Assembly: GCF_000002995.4 (NCBI RefSeq)
Contig: NW_025062478.1
Coordinates: 7,044,001 to 7,108,000, forward strand
Direction: 5' to 3'
DNA: 64,000 nt
Origin: Brugia malayi
Taxonomy: Eukaryota; Nematoda; Chromadorea; Rhabditida; Onchocercidae
Shown: one piece after another, positions 1-13,300 of the stretch
Layout of the letters: every line of letters starts with the position of its first letter
Position numbering within the stretch: the first letter of the stretch is position 1
The notes under the pieces: generated by a model
Told to the model about the DNA's origin: nothing
Database searches by the model: none
What the model saw: the letters and a program-made list of their open reading frames with translations, nothing else
Program-made: the position numbers and the translations under genes

Positions 1-2056
1 TAGTAATTAAGCAGTCAAGAAAGTTAATTACTAGCCGGATCCCTGTATCCCAAGGTTTTTTTCAACCTAAATGGATCATGTTGCTACCCATAGTCCATCA
101 AGAGTTTAAATGCTACAGTTTAAAGTTTAAATTGAAATCACTGACTCAAATAAGATGCTGATTATGATTAAGCTTTTTTTTTTGATGACTAAGCTCATCA
201 AACAACGACTAACAAGACTGTTTTTTGTTGAGAACTTCAGAAATATGAAGATCTTTTACAGCGTGCACAATATGCATATAAATATCTTTGAATCTATAGG
301 GTAAATCATATTTTAGTTTGCTTTCGTATAACTTTTTTAAGAACATTCTTGTTTAGTTTAAGAAGAAACTCATTGAATTTTTGGAGAATAAAATGTTCCA
401 GCCGTTGGAGAAATAGAAATTCTTTGTTCCTTTATTAACAAAGGAAGCCCATATTTTATAAAAACAAAAGTTTGTCATATGTCAAATTCTATTGTTATCA
501 CTCAAAAAGTTCATTGTCATTCCTTACATGATCTTAGTTTATTCGCTTCGAGTAAATTTATGTGTCAAAGAAAATTTTTAAAGAAACAGAAATATTACAA
601 ACAAACAGTGTCGTAACATAGAACCAAATATTCCAAAATTAAGGATCCTGTAAAAAACTGAGTAAAATTAAACAGTATCTGAAATAAAATGAAACGATTC
701 TTTTTCATATCAAGCAAAAATCAAGTCAAGAAACAACATTCAGAGAATTAAAAATTATTATAGTAAAGCAATAGAGGTTTCCATTAACTGCATCAATTCA
801 AAATGTTATTCTCTCTGAATGTTATTTTTTTCTACCTTTACTATTTGTATTTGGTAAATAAAGTATGACTACTTTCCAAAACACAGAAATTACTGGAAGC
901 AGAAGTTAAACGAAAAATGAAAGGTATGATTAATGAATGAGTAAGTAACGTAAACATAACAGGTGCTGATGAATACAATCCTTCCAAACACTCTTCACAA
1001 ATTGATAAAGATATCTAATTGTGCAAACCTCAATACCTTCAATTTAGACATACAAAGCTTTCATAAATCATTTACAACTTATTTCGAAGTAATGACATTG
1101 TCTTACCAATGCTAATTTCCCAAATTCTCCGGCATATTATGTGCTCTACCTACTCATTAGGATTTCAATAAATTCTTCCTTCGATATCCAATAAATTTAC
1201 CTTAATAAGATTTAATTACATAACTATCTGAAAATTTCAAGAAAAGCAACAAACCTTAACACCGATTGCTAGAACCGCAATAATGAATGAATCGTTGGCG
1301 CAAACAGCAATTCATCTGTTTTGTCACGTCTATTTTTTGTAATCGATATAACATAAGATTCAGATATTACAATGATAAGTTGTACAAAAAAATGTATTAA
1401 ACTTCCATCAATAATTTTTTGATCTTTTTAAGATAGAAAGAAATATGAAAAAAGAAGTATAACCGATTTCGAAATTTAATAAAAAAAACTGAAAACTTTG
1501 AACAACTTTAAAGAACATTTAGCTATTAAAATTTATTATAAGATGAGGAAGAACTGTATTTAATTACTGACCAGAATTTGTAATCATAAATGGTACACAT
1601 AAATAGAACTGGAGGAAGTTAAATTTTCATTGAAAATCACATTACTGAATTATCCAAAAAAGTTTCTCGCACATAGATTTGAAAAATAAAATTTTTAGCT
1701 CTGATGATTTTTGGCCTTTCCTGATTATATCCTGAATTTTAACAAGATAGATTCTAAGTTGAGCAAAATTAGAACTTAGCTACAACTATTTGCTTTTAAA
1801 CAAGAAATTAATAACATTTTTGCTATTAACCGTTTCATTTTCTTTCATTGCAAAAGAAAACCAATTTTCAAACTTACGAAGAGAAATTTTTTCATGTAAA
1901 CATAAAACAACAGAGAAATGAGAAATGAATAATTTTCTAAGTTTGTCAATTTTCTAATGGAAAACTGTTTCATTTAGGATTCTTCTGAAGCTATCGAAGG
2001 ATGTGCTGTGATACCAACATTTGATACCTGAATATCGAAGTTTAAAAAGTTAGAAA
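1..2056. other. Left flank, no supported gene
   Basis: AT-rich sequence downstream of the myosin stop codon. I found no open frame flanked by plausible splice sites and no recognisable protein similarity. Part of it is presumably the myosin 3' UTR. A final myosin exon further downstream cannot be excluded, because the last exon contains an AAA|GTAAAA site that could act as a donor. Confidence 0.5.
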
Positions 2057-5000
2057 CTATGAAACATCAATTAAAACTGATTGTTCCAAAAAATATAAAT
2101 AGCGGCAAATCAGTTTTTTTACTTTGCTCTTAATTTTCAGTTTTATTGAATACATTAAAAATGGTACAGAATGTGCGATGCGTCCCCCAACAGACTGAGG
2201 TTTAAAACGATTTCTAGCTCGAATCCTGACCAACGAATTTTCGGCAGTATCAGCGCGTTCTTCAGCATCTTCAAGCATATGCTGCATTTGCCGATATTTG
2301 CCAATGTTCTGAGTGGCTAATTGTTCCTGAATTAAATTAACACCTTGAAAAACAAAGAACTGGAATGAAATTAGGATAAGAAATAAAAAACAGATTACTT
2401 TACAAGTCAATGCAAGAAATTTTGCAAGATAACCTAAATTGAGCTGTTCGAAGCAGCAAAAATCTTTCTTGAATAACGATCAAAAGAAAATATTTGAAAT
2501 GGAACAATTATCACATGTAACTGTAGTAAATTTAAATATTTCTTAGCTTAATAGCAATTTAATTTGAAAAGTTAATGAAAGTCCAATACCGACCGCTTCT
2601 TCTATTTGCCGCTTGTAAGTTTTGATTTTTGTTTGCATCTTTTCAATGAGATCATACATTCGTTCGCTGTTCTTTTTATCTTCATCTACTTGGAATTGAA
2701 GTTCGCGCACTTTTCGTTCTCTGTTGCGATAGTTTTTGAGAGTTTCCGCGTGACGTCGACATTCATCCGCCAGTTCTATCTCAAGGTCATGTACACGTTG
2801 ATCTAATTTAGTTAAGATACGTTTTCCATCTTTTAGGGCAGTTGTTTCTACATCATCCAAACGAGCCTGCATTTCCTGAAAATGTATCACAAATTTAGGC
2901 TCTAATTATGTTAGACTGCTTCTATGCCTCTCCTCTGCATTACTGCCCATCTGAAATTATTGTCCATTCATCGAAAAACTTCTAAATGAATAGGAAATAG
3001 TAAGGATGGGAGGAATACAATAAAACCTTCATTTGTGATTCCAATCCTTTCCGCTGTCGTTCAAGATTTTGTGAATGTTCCTGCTCTGTTTGTAACTCTT
3101 CCGCCAGTTTTCCTGCATCCATCACCGCTTTCTTGCATCGTTCATCGGTATTCTTTAGTTCATTAAACGTTTCATTCAGTTCACTATGGAGCTGCTGAAA
3201 AGTGACCCTATAGAATATCTTGACGTCCCGTTTTGAATATGTTTGAAAAGTCGTAACAGTTTGCACAATTAATAGGCTCATCAATATTCTGTTTTTTTCA
3301 TATATCGAGAAATATGCAATTACATTAAGTTTAAGGCATTAGCAGGAGACTAAAAATAAGCAAGTTAAATTCATTTGAAAATAAAAGTAAAGTTAAAATA
3401 AAACTTTTGGAGATAAATAAAAATATGCCATCCCAAATGTAGTAGTATTATTTATTATTTATAGTATCATTTATATTATTTATTAAATTGTAAAAGAAAT
3501 CAGTTCAGTAACTTCGTAGATGGTAATGTCTCTAATTATTTGTTTAGGTTTTCTAAAAAAAAAAAAATTTAACAATCTTTTCTTATTCTGAAAAAGATAT
3601 ATAAGAAAACTTTTATTCTGATTGGCAAAAGTGTGGATTTTACATCACGGCTTACCGTTTCGTCATTATAGAAAATCCCGCATATATTTTCCAATAAGCC
3701 TTCAATGTGAATTTCTATTTTATTTATTTTTTTTAGAAACTTTTTATAAGACCTGAATTTCGGATTCCAACTTTCGTTTCGTAGCTGACAGCGAATAATT
3801 ACTTTGAGTTAAAGAGTTCACTGCTTCCTTTATATCTGCGGCTTCTTGTTCTGTCTGGCGGCGATTTCGTTCAGCCTAAATTGGTTCATTTTCACAAAAT
3901 TCACACTTTAAAAATTCCCTCCTTTCATAGTAAGATATATTTTAATGTTGGTGTGAAAGAGTTTGCTAATTTAATAGGTATACTGCATTCAGGTTGTGAA
4001 TTTCTCATATTCTTCAAACTGATCCGATAATAGGATAACAGGGAGCTGATGAAATTATTTGAAAATGCAATCGATTCGCGTAACATCATTATCCAATAAA
4101 AGAAATATCAAAATAAGATATCCAGATTGATATATAATAGTTGTAAGCGATCTGATCAATAATTTTGGCTAATTACTCGACTAATTATATTAATAAGAAT
4201 GATAATTCTTGGTAATAACCTTCTTTGTAATGGTTAATGGATTGAAGATGAAAAATAAAATGAACTGAATTATTATCACAGAAGAAAGACGGCAACAGTG
4301 CAAAGTTAAAAGTATCAGATTATTGATTAAGGAATTCATTTTTTGATAACCTGCTCTAGAGTATCGGATAGTTCTTCTTTTTCTGATTGTAATATTTGTA
4401 TGCGTCTTTCTATAACGTTCATTTGTTCTCGTAGCTCATCACGTTGCCGTTGTTCATCTTCGATTTGAGTCTACCATTAAAATTTGTTATATGACTTATG
4501 ATAGATTACTAAATTTAGAAAATTTTGGCCAGCTGTATTGCTCTGTAAAATTTAAAATGCTGAAATTTCCTCAAAAAATTATTTTTGTTAAAGAAATGAA
4601 ACTTTATTGAAGGAGAAATTGATAATTCGAATGTAATATATCAGTGTGTCCTTTCATCAAAACTTAAACGGAATGACATTCATTCAACTCTTGCACATTC
4701 ACTCACTTCGTCCTAACAGTAGGAACTGATGCCTTTTATCTCATCCATAGAGGACAGGCCAAGGCTACTTCTAGCAGAAAAAACCGACCATCCTATACAC
4801 TCATACAAAATCTGCTGTAGTTTTCAGGGCATCAATCGAGGAGATATGGAGAAAATTGAAAATAACTGCACAATGAAAACATTCCTTTCTTATTTTCGGT
4901 TATAAAATAAATTTATTACCTGCAACTCACGTACGTTATCCTGATGACGCTTAATGGTTTTCTGAGCATCGACATTGGTACGATTAGCATGATCCAGTGC

Positions 5001-8000
5001 TACTTCTAGTTCCTAAAAGACATCCATGATTCACTTTTAATATAAAAATGAATTCTTTTACAATCCCAGTGCTTCAGCAGAGTAGTTCGAGGATTAACTT
5101 GAAGTGATAAGAGCAAAACTAACAGTAATATCTGATTCCAACTTCTTTTTCATCCGAAGTAAATCAGCTCTGCCTCTCGTCTCTGTTTCCAGGGAAGCCT
5201 AAATATCAAACCACTTGAGCATGACAAAATTCAGATAGTAATGTATCATAAAAATTGATTTTCTTGATTTTAAACATTTTAGAAAAAAATAGGAGCTCGA
5301 AAAATGACAAAAATGCATAATCCTTAGAAACAAAACTATGTGAATGAGATGAATTGATACCAGTTGTTAAGTAGAGTAATTAATTTTGATTTTCCAGAAC
5401 ATTATGAAGAATTTATTTCCAAAAAAACAAAGAGTGGTTGAGAATGAAGAACCTGCATGCTTTCCAAAGTTCGCTGATGATTGTTTCGTGTATTTTGAAA
5501 TTCTTCCTCTTTCTCGGTTATACGTTTCTCAATTTCCGATCGGATTTGTGAAATTTCAATTTGTGCTCGTAAAACTTTATTCTCTTCGATTTCCAACGCA
5601 CTTTCAGCATCATCCAATGCTTGCTGAATATTTGACAATTTGATCTTTTATTGAAAATCTCTTCTTAATAGTTGAGCTATGATTTCTCAGAGAGAGTCAT
5701 TAAAAAAAAAATATTTGCAGTTGTAATTTTCACTTATAATTGAATAATTTTTATTGAGAAACCTGAAGTTCATTCTTTTCCATTTCCAATTTTCTTTTTT
5801 GTTTCTGCAATTCATGTAAACTTTTTCCTCCTTCGCCAAGCTGATCAGTAACATCTTTCAATTCCTCTGTTAACACTTTGTTCTCTCGTCGCAGTGTTTC
5901 TACCTAAATTCATTATGTTCCATAAATGCAAAGAAGTTAAAAAAATTGAAATTGTGATGTTACTTAGCAACTATAAATGTCTGGGACCAAGAGACCTGCA
6001 TATTTAATCTTAGTGGGTGTTTTCGTGGCTCTCTCCCAACAAAATATTATGATAAATGATATATTTGATAAAATTTGAAAACAATTAACTAATATTTTCG
6101 ATGATAACAAATGCAAAAAATGCACCTGCTCTGCTGTTTCCTCTACAGTACTGCGAAGTCTAAATGCTTCGGTGGTTGCACCCCGCACTTCTCTTTGGCT
6201 TGCTTCCAATTCTTGTGTTAGCATATCACATTTTCGCTTCCACTCTTCAACCGTTTTGTCGAATACCTTTTGTTTCTTATCCAAAGAATTTGCAAAACTA
6301 TTGGCCTGAAATCAGTGTTTGTACTGAGTGCATGGGACATATTGCAGTACTTGGCCACTAATTATATCAGACTTATGAAATGGTTTTGCAAGATGTACTG
6401 AAATCTTAACAAAAAATTTTTAATATTTTTTCATGCATATAGTTGTACAGTCACTTAGTATTGCGATGATTTAAAACTAATATAAAAATTTTTTTTTTTT
6501 TTCTAGATATATTCGAAAAATTTTGAAGTCTTCTAATTGATGAAAGAGTAAAATGTGACAAAAAGAAGTTGCTTTGTCAGCGTCTATCTGCGCATCCTCA
6601 AGTTCTTGAGCCAGTCGCAGACGAGTTTTTTCTAGTGAATTAATGCGACTATTTGCTGCATCCAGTGCTTCTTGCATTTCCTGCACTTTCGCTTGCAATT
6701 TCCGCCTCAAAATATTCAATTTTTGTTAAACGAAGTAATGCAACAGTATATTACTGATCTAGCAGTCACCAACCAACCTATCATTAATCTAGATATAACG
6801 GAATAAGAAAAGTATTCAAATTACCTAGCTTCTTCCAGTTCTTCGGATCGACTCATTCCTTCACCCTCATATCGAGCTCTCCATTGTTGTACTTCAGAAT
6901 TGGCCTTTGAAATTAGCCTTTGAAGCTCTGTTTTGCTATCCAATTCTTCGTCCATCGCATCACGAAGCTGCTGGCATTCCAGTTGTAAACTTGAGAGCTA
7001 AATTTCAAGTTTTCACTTTTTTCAAATACCAGTTTGACCCCGCTTAAGAAATCTGTCTATATTTTAGCTTAGCTTCGTTAGACAGAATCCATTATACCTG
7101 TGTATTAAGTGAATGCTTTTCATGAGATTCCTGCTCCAACTGTCGTTTCACTTCTTCTAACTGTGCAGTTAATTGTTGCTTGGTACGATTGAGAAATGCT
7201 ATTTGATTCTGACAGTCTTCCAGTTGCCTAAAAATGCCTTCTATACTGAATATCTGATCGCTTTCAAAACAGTATGAAATCATCACATCTCTTCCGCAAT
7301 TTTCTACTCATTCAAATCTTCTTCCTTTTTTTAACTAAAATATTTTCAGCAGACAATTAAGTGAAAGCTCTCGATATGATTACTTGCTCGTATCGCTGAC
7401 TTCAGTCTGCAACTTATTTTTGGTTGCAATAGATTCTTGCAGATTTCGTACTTGTTCATCGACTTTCAGTTGAGTATCTGCTAATTGTGCTTCCAACTAA
7501 ATTTTGTAACTTAAATTACAGATTTCTTAATAATTAAAATGCAAAAAAACAAACTGACTAGAATTACTAAAATCTTATTTCAATTTGAACCTGCTTAGCA
7601 AATCTGTCCGCATTTTGGCGCTGTTTAGCTTCCATGTCACATTGATTCCGTAAAGTATCAATTTCTCGTTGTAGAGTGCCTTTTTCTTTTTCCATTCTAA
7701 ATGTCAATTTTAAATTTGCAAGTTTACCAAAAAAAAGATTTTTTTTTTATTCCAAAGACTTCTTAATACACTTGGCAAGGCATTCATATTCTGACTGGAT
7801 GGTAAATGAAGATAACCTGATTCGTTCCTTCTGGGTAGAATCCAGTTCCCCGGAAAGTTCCACCATTGCATCGTTATGTTTTTTACGCAAATTAGCAATA
7901 GCTGTTTCAGCATTCAGCGATACTTCTTCCTGTTAATTATGCAGTTATTCATTCGTTTGTTATATTTAATACAAAAGCAGTAGTGGTGCATTTGAAATAA

Positions 8001-10355
8001 ATTACTCACATTAGACGAATTCTAATATTTCTAGTTAAAATGAGCTTCTCAACATGTCATTTTGCAACACATTATGCTCATAAGAAATATGTTTACAGAA
8101 AAAATTTGATTTTTTTAGGAAAATGAAAATCCGAAAGATAGGAAAGACTTCATGAAATAGAAGCATTTTCTAACCAGGTCTCGACGGAGCTTTGCTAATT
8201 CTGCTTCTCGTTTCTTATTCAATTCAATTTGTGCTTGTGTTGCACCGCCTGCTTCATCAAGACGATCACTAAGCTCTTCAAGTTCCTTTTGCATTTCACT
8301 GCGACTTCTCTCGATCTTTCAGTATTTTCATGTTAAAACATTTAATCCAAAGTCACAAAAGTGAGAATTTTTCGGGAAATATTTGTTGGTAAAAGTAGAA
8401 GAATTATAAAATGAATGATTTATGACTATTATAATGCACATTCCTACATCGCTTTAACATTTAAGTCGAAAAATTTAATTTTTGCATGATAATTATTACG
8501 CTGTTGCATTAAAAAAAAGTTATGATGTTTTCTATGATGCAAATAACTGATCTCTGTAAAAACCAATTAAGTTATTGAATTAAGTTTTTCCAGACCATTT
8601 TAGAATTCTGGAAAAAAGCCATTGATTAACCTTTAGTTTTGCTTGTCGCTCTGTTTGAAGCTCTTCTTCAAGTTCATGATAACGAGCTATTTGTTCCTTT
8701 AATTGACGCTGTATTTTATTTACCGATGATTGTTCATCATCTATACGATTCAGCATTGAAGCTATTTCAGTATCTTTCCTTCAAAATTACTTCATTGGAA
8801 ATCTTTCCATAAGTTTATCAGTTCAAAAAGGCTTCCGTAAAATTAAATTCTTCTTTTGCACTCAAATTTACCTTCTCAAAATATTGAAGTTATGATCCAA
8901 GGCGCTCCATTCTTTTCAGTATTAACATGACTAATACAAACAGGCTTAATACTCAAAAAGCACTGATCACAAAAACTATTTACTTTTTCAGTGCATTTTC
9001 CATTTCGTGTTTTTGTTTCATGAATTCTTCGACATTTTCCTGAGCAATTTTTAATTCCCCTTCAGCTTTACGTTTTGATTTCTCAATGTCTTGACGTACT
9101 CGTCGTTCTCGCTCCAAATTCTCTTCGATCTCATCAATTGTTTGCTCTAATTTATTCCGTACTTTGTTCAGATGGTTCAGTTTGTCCTCTCCAACTTGAA
9201 TTTCTTCCAGAAGTTTACGACTTATCTGTAGCAAAATGAACCATAACTGATCATTTGATAATGTAAGACCTTATTTGACATGTTTGTTATTTGACCGAGT
9301 TATCTAACTACTTAAGATTATCAGAAATGTTTGTATTAAATGTTGTATTAATTATTGCACTAATTTCGAATTCAAGAAATTCCTTACAAAGTTTTAATTA
9401 ATCTTAAAGAAGATTTCTTTAATGGCAAACCTCTTCTTGGCATTTCTTTTCTTTGCTAGTTTTTGCAATTATTTCATCCTGTGATTTTATTTCATCCTCA
9501 AAACAAACACAACATTAAATCCAAAACAAACAGAACATAGAATATGAAAGCTTCTTGAATTTTACATGATCTTGAATTCTGACGCTTTAACTTCATTTCT
9601 GTGGACAGTTTATTTCATCTTAAAGAGAAGAATTGGCATGTAAGAAGAAAAATACTAAAAATATGAACCTGCAAGGATCGGAGTTGATGGTCCTTAACTT
9701 GCTTGTCCTGGTCAAGCTTTTTGCAAGTCGCTTCTAGCTCAGCAACTGTACTTTTCAGAACTTCGTTATCATACTCTATCTTACTTTTCACTTCTGATAA
9801 AATTGCATTTCTATCTTCCTGTTCAGCAAGCTGTTCCTTTACACAGGCAAACTGTAAAATTAAAAGTGAGCATAATTCCACTATCATCAATTAGCCTTTA
9901 TTTCTGAAATAACAAGATAAATAACATTTACAGCTAAAGGAGAGCGTCGAATCTGAATATGTAGCTCAATGTTCCTTTTGAATTTGAGTACAGAAGCAGT
10001 TTCGAAGCCTTTTTTTAAACAAGTGACGTTATCCGTTTTTTAAATTTCTATTTAAAATTTGCAAGTATTGAGGTTTCTATCAACTTTCATACCTAAGCTA
10101 GCAAGAACATACTTGGTTTAAAAAAAATATTCTTGCCTGTTTCTCAGCATCAATTTTCTGAGCCAGGAGTTTGGCAGCTCTTTCTTCTCCTTCTGCACTT
10201 ATATCTTTCTCCTGTTCAAGTTGAAGGAAAAGTTGCTGTTTTTCGGTTACCAACTTGACCACTTCTGATTCTTTGTCTTTACGCAATTGTTTTTCGCGAT
10301 TAAAGTTCTCTTCCAATTCTTTCGCTTTTCTTTGCAATGCTTCAAATTCTTCATC
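2057..10355 (-). other. Exon map: myosin rod and tail (22 exons)
   Basis: Exons in coding order: 10137-10355, 9669-9851, 9431-9496, 8984-9225, 8631-8778, 8175-8315, 7817-7929, 7591-7696, 7384-7496, 7098-7227, 6825-6997, 6573-6705, 6126-6305, 5763-5903, 5453-5623, 5124-5198, 4920-5012, 4351-4470, 3753-3875, 3027-3194, 2594-2875, 2057-2326. The encoded segments follow the UNC-54 type rod without gaps that I can see. The 3' ends of 10137-10355 and 6573-6705 abut GC rather than GT. The last exon runs through an AATAAA-like string near 2145 before stopping at 2057. Confidence 0.85.
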
Positions 10356-13300
10356 CTGAAATAATTTTTTTAAAAAATTTTCATTTCTTAAAAACGAACT
10401 TTTCATAAGCCATAAAATGTGCCTCAACCAGTAACACTTATTGAATATTGGACAAATTCAATAAAATGCTCATTTTCTTCTTGAGTACATTAAAAAAAGA
10501 AGTGTCATATATATGCACATTAAAGCTATCTGAGAAAGCAGTTTTATGACATTGTCATCAGTATGTGATTAAGTAGAAGGAAAGTTTCATTTTTAGCAGA
10601 AGCGAAACAAAGCATACGATTGAAGCAAATGATAAGTGTCATAGATGTAGTGACGAACACGTTGTAACACAAAATCTATTGAAATGGCATGGAATGCTAT
10701 TTAGTTCATTGTTGATAATTTCGCTTACTTTTTTGCTTCCTTTAATTAATAGTTTGACAAGACCGTACAGTTTGAACCAATTCCAATTGCGCAATGTGCA
10801 CCATACGCGAATATTGCGTTGCAATAACAAAACAGCAGCTCTAAACGGCAATGACAGCAAGTTAAAATTTTAATTCAAAATTAAAATTTGCTGAAACTGA
10901 TTAAATCATATTTTAAACAGCAGTATGGAAAAAAACTCACTTTTTCTGCATTCTGCAGCGAAGATCACACTGAACTTGATAGTGTCTGCATGCATTTTGA
11001 AATTTGGTTATTATAATTGATAAAGCTTCATCTCGAAGCTTTTCAAGTTGAGCAAAAATGCCAGCTTTAAAAAATACCTATAAATGAGTTTTGCTATGGG
11101 AATTTTACTGCTAATTCAAATTTCTTGTCCTTTAGTGATATTTTCCGGCATTTTCCTGATGTTTTTTCCAAAACTTGGTTTTGATGGCATTCTTGATGTT
11201 TTCATCTTCGAAACGAATTTCATAAAAAACCTTGGTATTTCCAACGCAGTAATCTTCAGGTTTCAAAGTCCCAACTCTTTCTAGTGTTGCACACATTTTC
11301 ACAACACATTGCTTGAGATCAATTTCAGAAGATGCATCTTCAGTGGCCAAGATAGCATACCTAATTTTAATTCACATTGTAGAATTCAACAAATATTAAA
11401 TAATTATGCAGAAATGAAGTAGGCATTTATTTGAACTAAACTTACTACTATAAAAAACTTCGTTGACCTTTTATAGAACTAATCGTTATAAATTAATATT
11501 AATTAATATTAATTAAATATTAATTTATTTAAAAAAATAATTCGAGTGATAGATATCCATCATATTACATATTACGTTTAGAAAACAAAACTTGAAATTT
11601 TTGACACCTTTGTTTAAAGTTAGCATGTAAGGTGCGATTTGGAAAACCTTTACGGCAGATTCGAATACCCTCAAGTACTCCATTACAAATAAGTTGATTG
11701 AGCACTAGTGAAGCTTCAATTACACCTGTAAAAAATTCGAAATATTCAAAAATAGAGAAAGGCAAAGATTCTGCGTAGGACATAAATTTAGAAATGTCTT
11801 GAATGTGATAACTATGGGAGTACCTGACTGCTTCTTCTCGTTTGGTATGATGCAACGGATGAAATGTGGATAAGTTTTATAAAGCATAGTCATCAGATTG
11901 TTCAACGATTCTCGATATATCATTGAAACTGTCATAAATGAAGATGATTTACCTTTCTTTCTGCTCGTTTTGCCTTCTTTTGCTACAACTTTTAGGAATT
12001 TTGAGATTAAACTGTATTATATTGTTCTTTGAGCTTTTAAAGAAGTAATTATGAGAAATTGCAACCAAAGACGAAATTTGACTAAAACTTACACATTAAG
12101 CCAATAAAGATCAGTTTCAGAAAACATTGACTTTACTACTTTTGACACTTCTAACTAGAAGTGGTAGGGTCAATAAAATGTCACAAATTTTGCTATTCAA
12201 AAAATTTCCAAAATTTATTCTAACATTCAGTGTTCGTCAAATATCAACAAGAAATTTAAGCGATAAAAATCAAAATACACTACCCAAATTAGTCATATCC
12301 TCTTGTGTTTTGTAGTCTTCCCAGATTTGTGTCATCAAAACCATTCCAGCATTTGCCTTCAAAACGCCAACTGCTGTGTCATTAAGAGGATCCTTGTTTT
12401 TCTCTAGCCAATCCGTTACATTATAACGTACCGTACCTGCATAATGTACTATGGCCAAATGAGCACTAGCCTGAAAATATTAATTACTGGGATATCATTT
12501 AGTCTAGTTTGTAAAATAAATGGGATGACTAGCAAATTCTGATTTTTATGATTCGAATTGATTACGTATTTTTGATAAGTTCCTCATTTATCGTATTTTC
12601 ATGACTACAAATGAGATTTTTTTTTTTTTGAAATTAGGACTTTTTGAAGATTTTCAGAAAACTGAAAGTTCATTATTTATATGTTATTTCCTATCTTTTA
12701 GTCAATCACAAACCTGTTTTCCTTTCGGTGGTTTAGGCTTCTGAAAATTCGGGTGCTTTCCGAGATGTTGATCATTAACTTTTTGAGCCAAGGTAAAATC
12801 AGATGCCTTTGGTACAATACACTCTTCATCCAACATTGAAATGATGCCAAGTGGCTTGAAATGAATTATTCAAAATCAAATAATATTAATAACTGAAAAT
12901 CATAGTTTTTTAAAGAAAAATCAGAAAGTATGAAGTTTGTTTGCAAATAGAAGAGAATAGTTTGATTTGAAATTGACTAGAGGTAGAAGTAGAAATACAA
13001 ACTGTTAGTCTGAATAGGACTGATTCAGTGATTCAGTGGATAATAATTTCGTAAATATTTTATACCTTTTCGATGAGTTCGATGCATGCTTGAAGGTCTA
13101 AACCGAAATCGATGAATTCCCACCGAATTCCTTCACGCTGATATTCTTGTTGTTCCAGAACGAACATGTGATGATTGAAGAATTGTTGTAACTTCTCATT
13201 TACAAAATTAATCCATAATTGCTCAAATGAGTTAAACTGAAAAGAAGTTACATTTTTAACAATTCTCTTCCCCAAAATCTGGCTATGATAATAAGTAAAC

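Noticed and set aside
2130..2160. AATAAA on the minus strand as a myosin polyadenylation signal
   Set aside because: It lies inside the open reading frame of the last exon. Accepting it would leave no stop codon unless the exon model is wrong.
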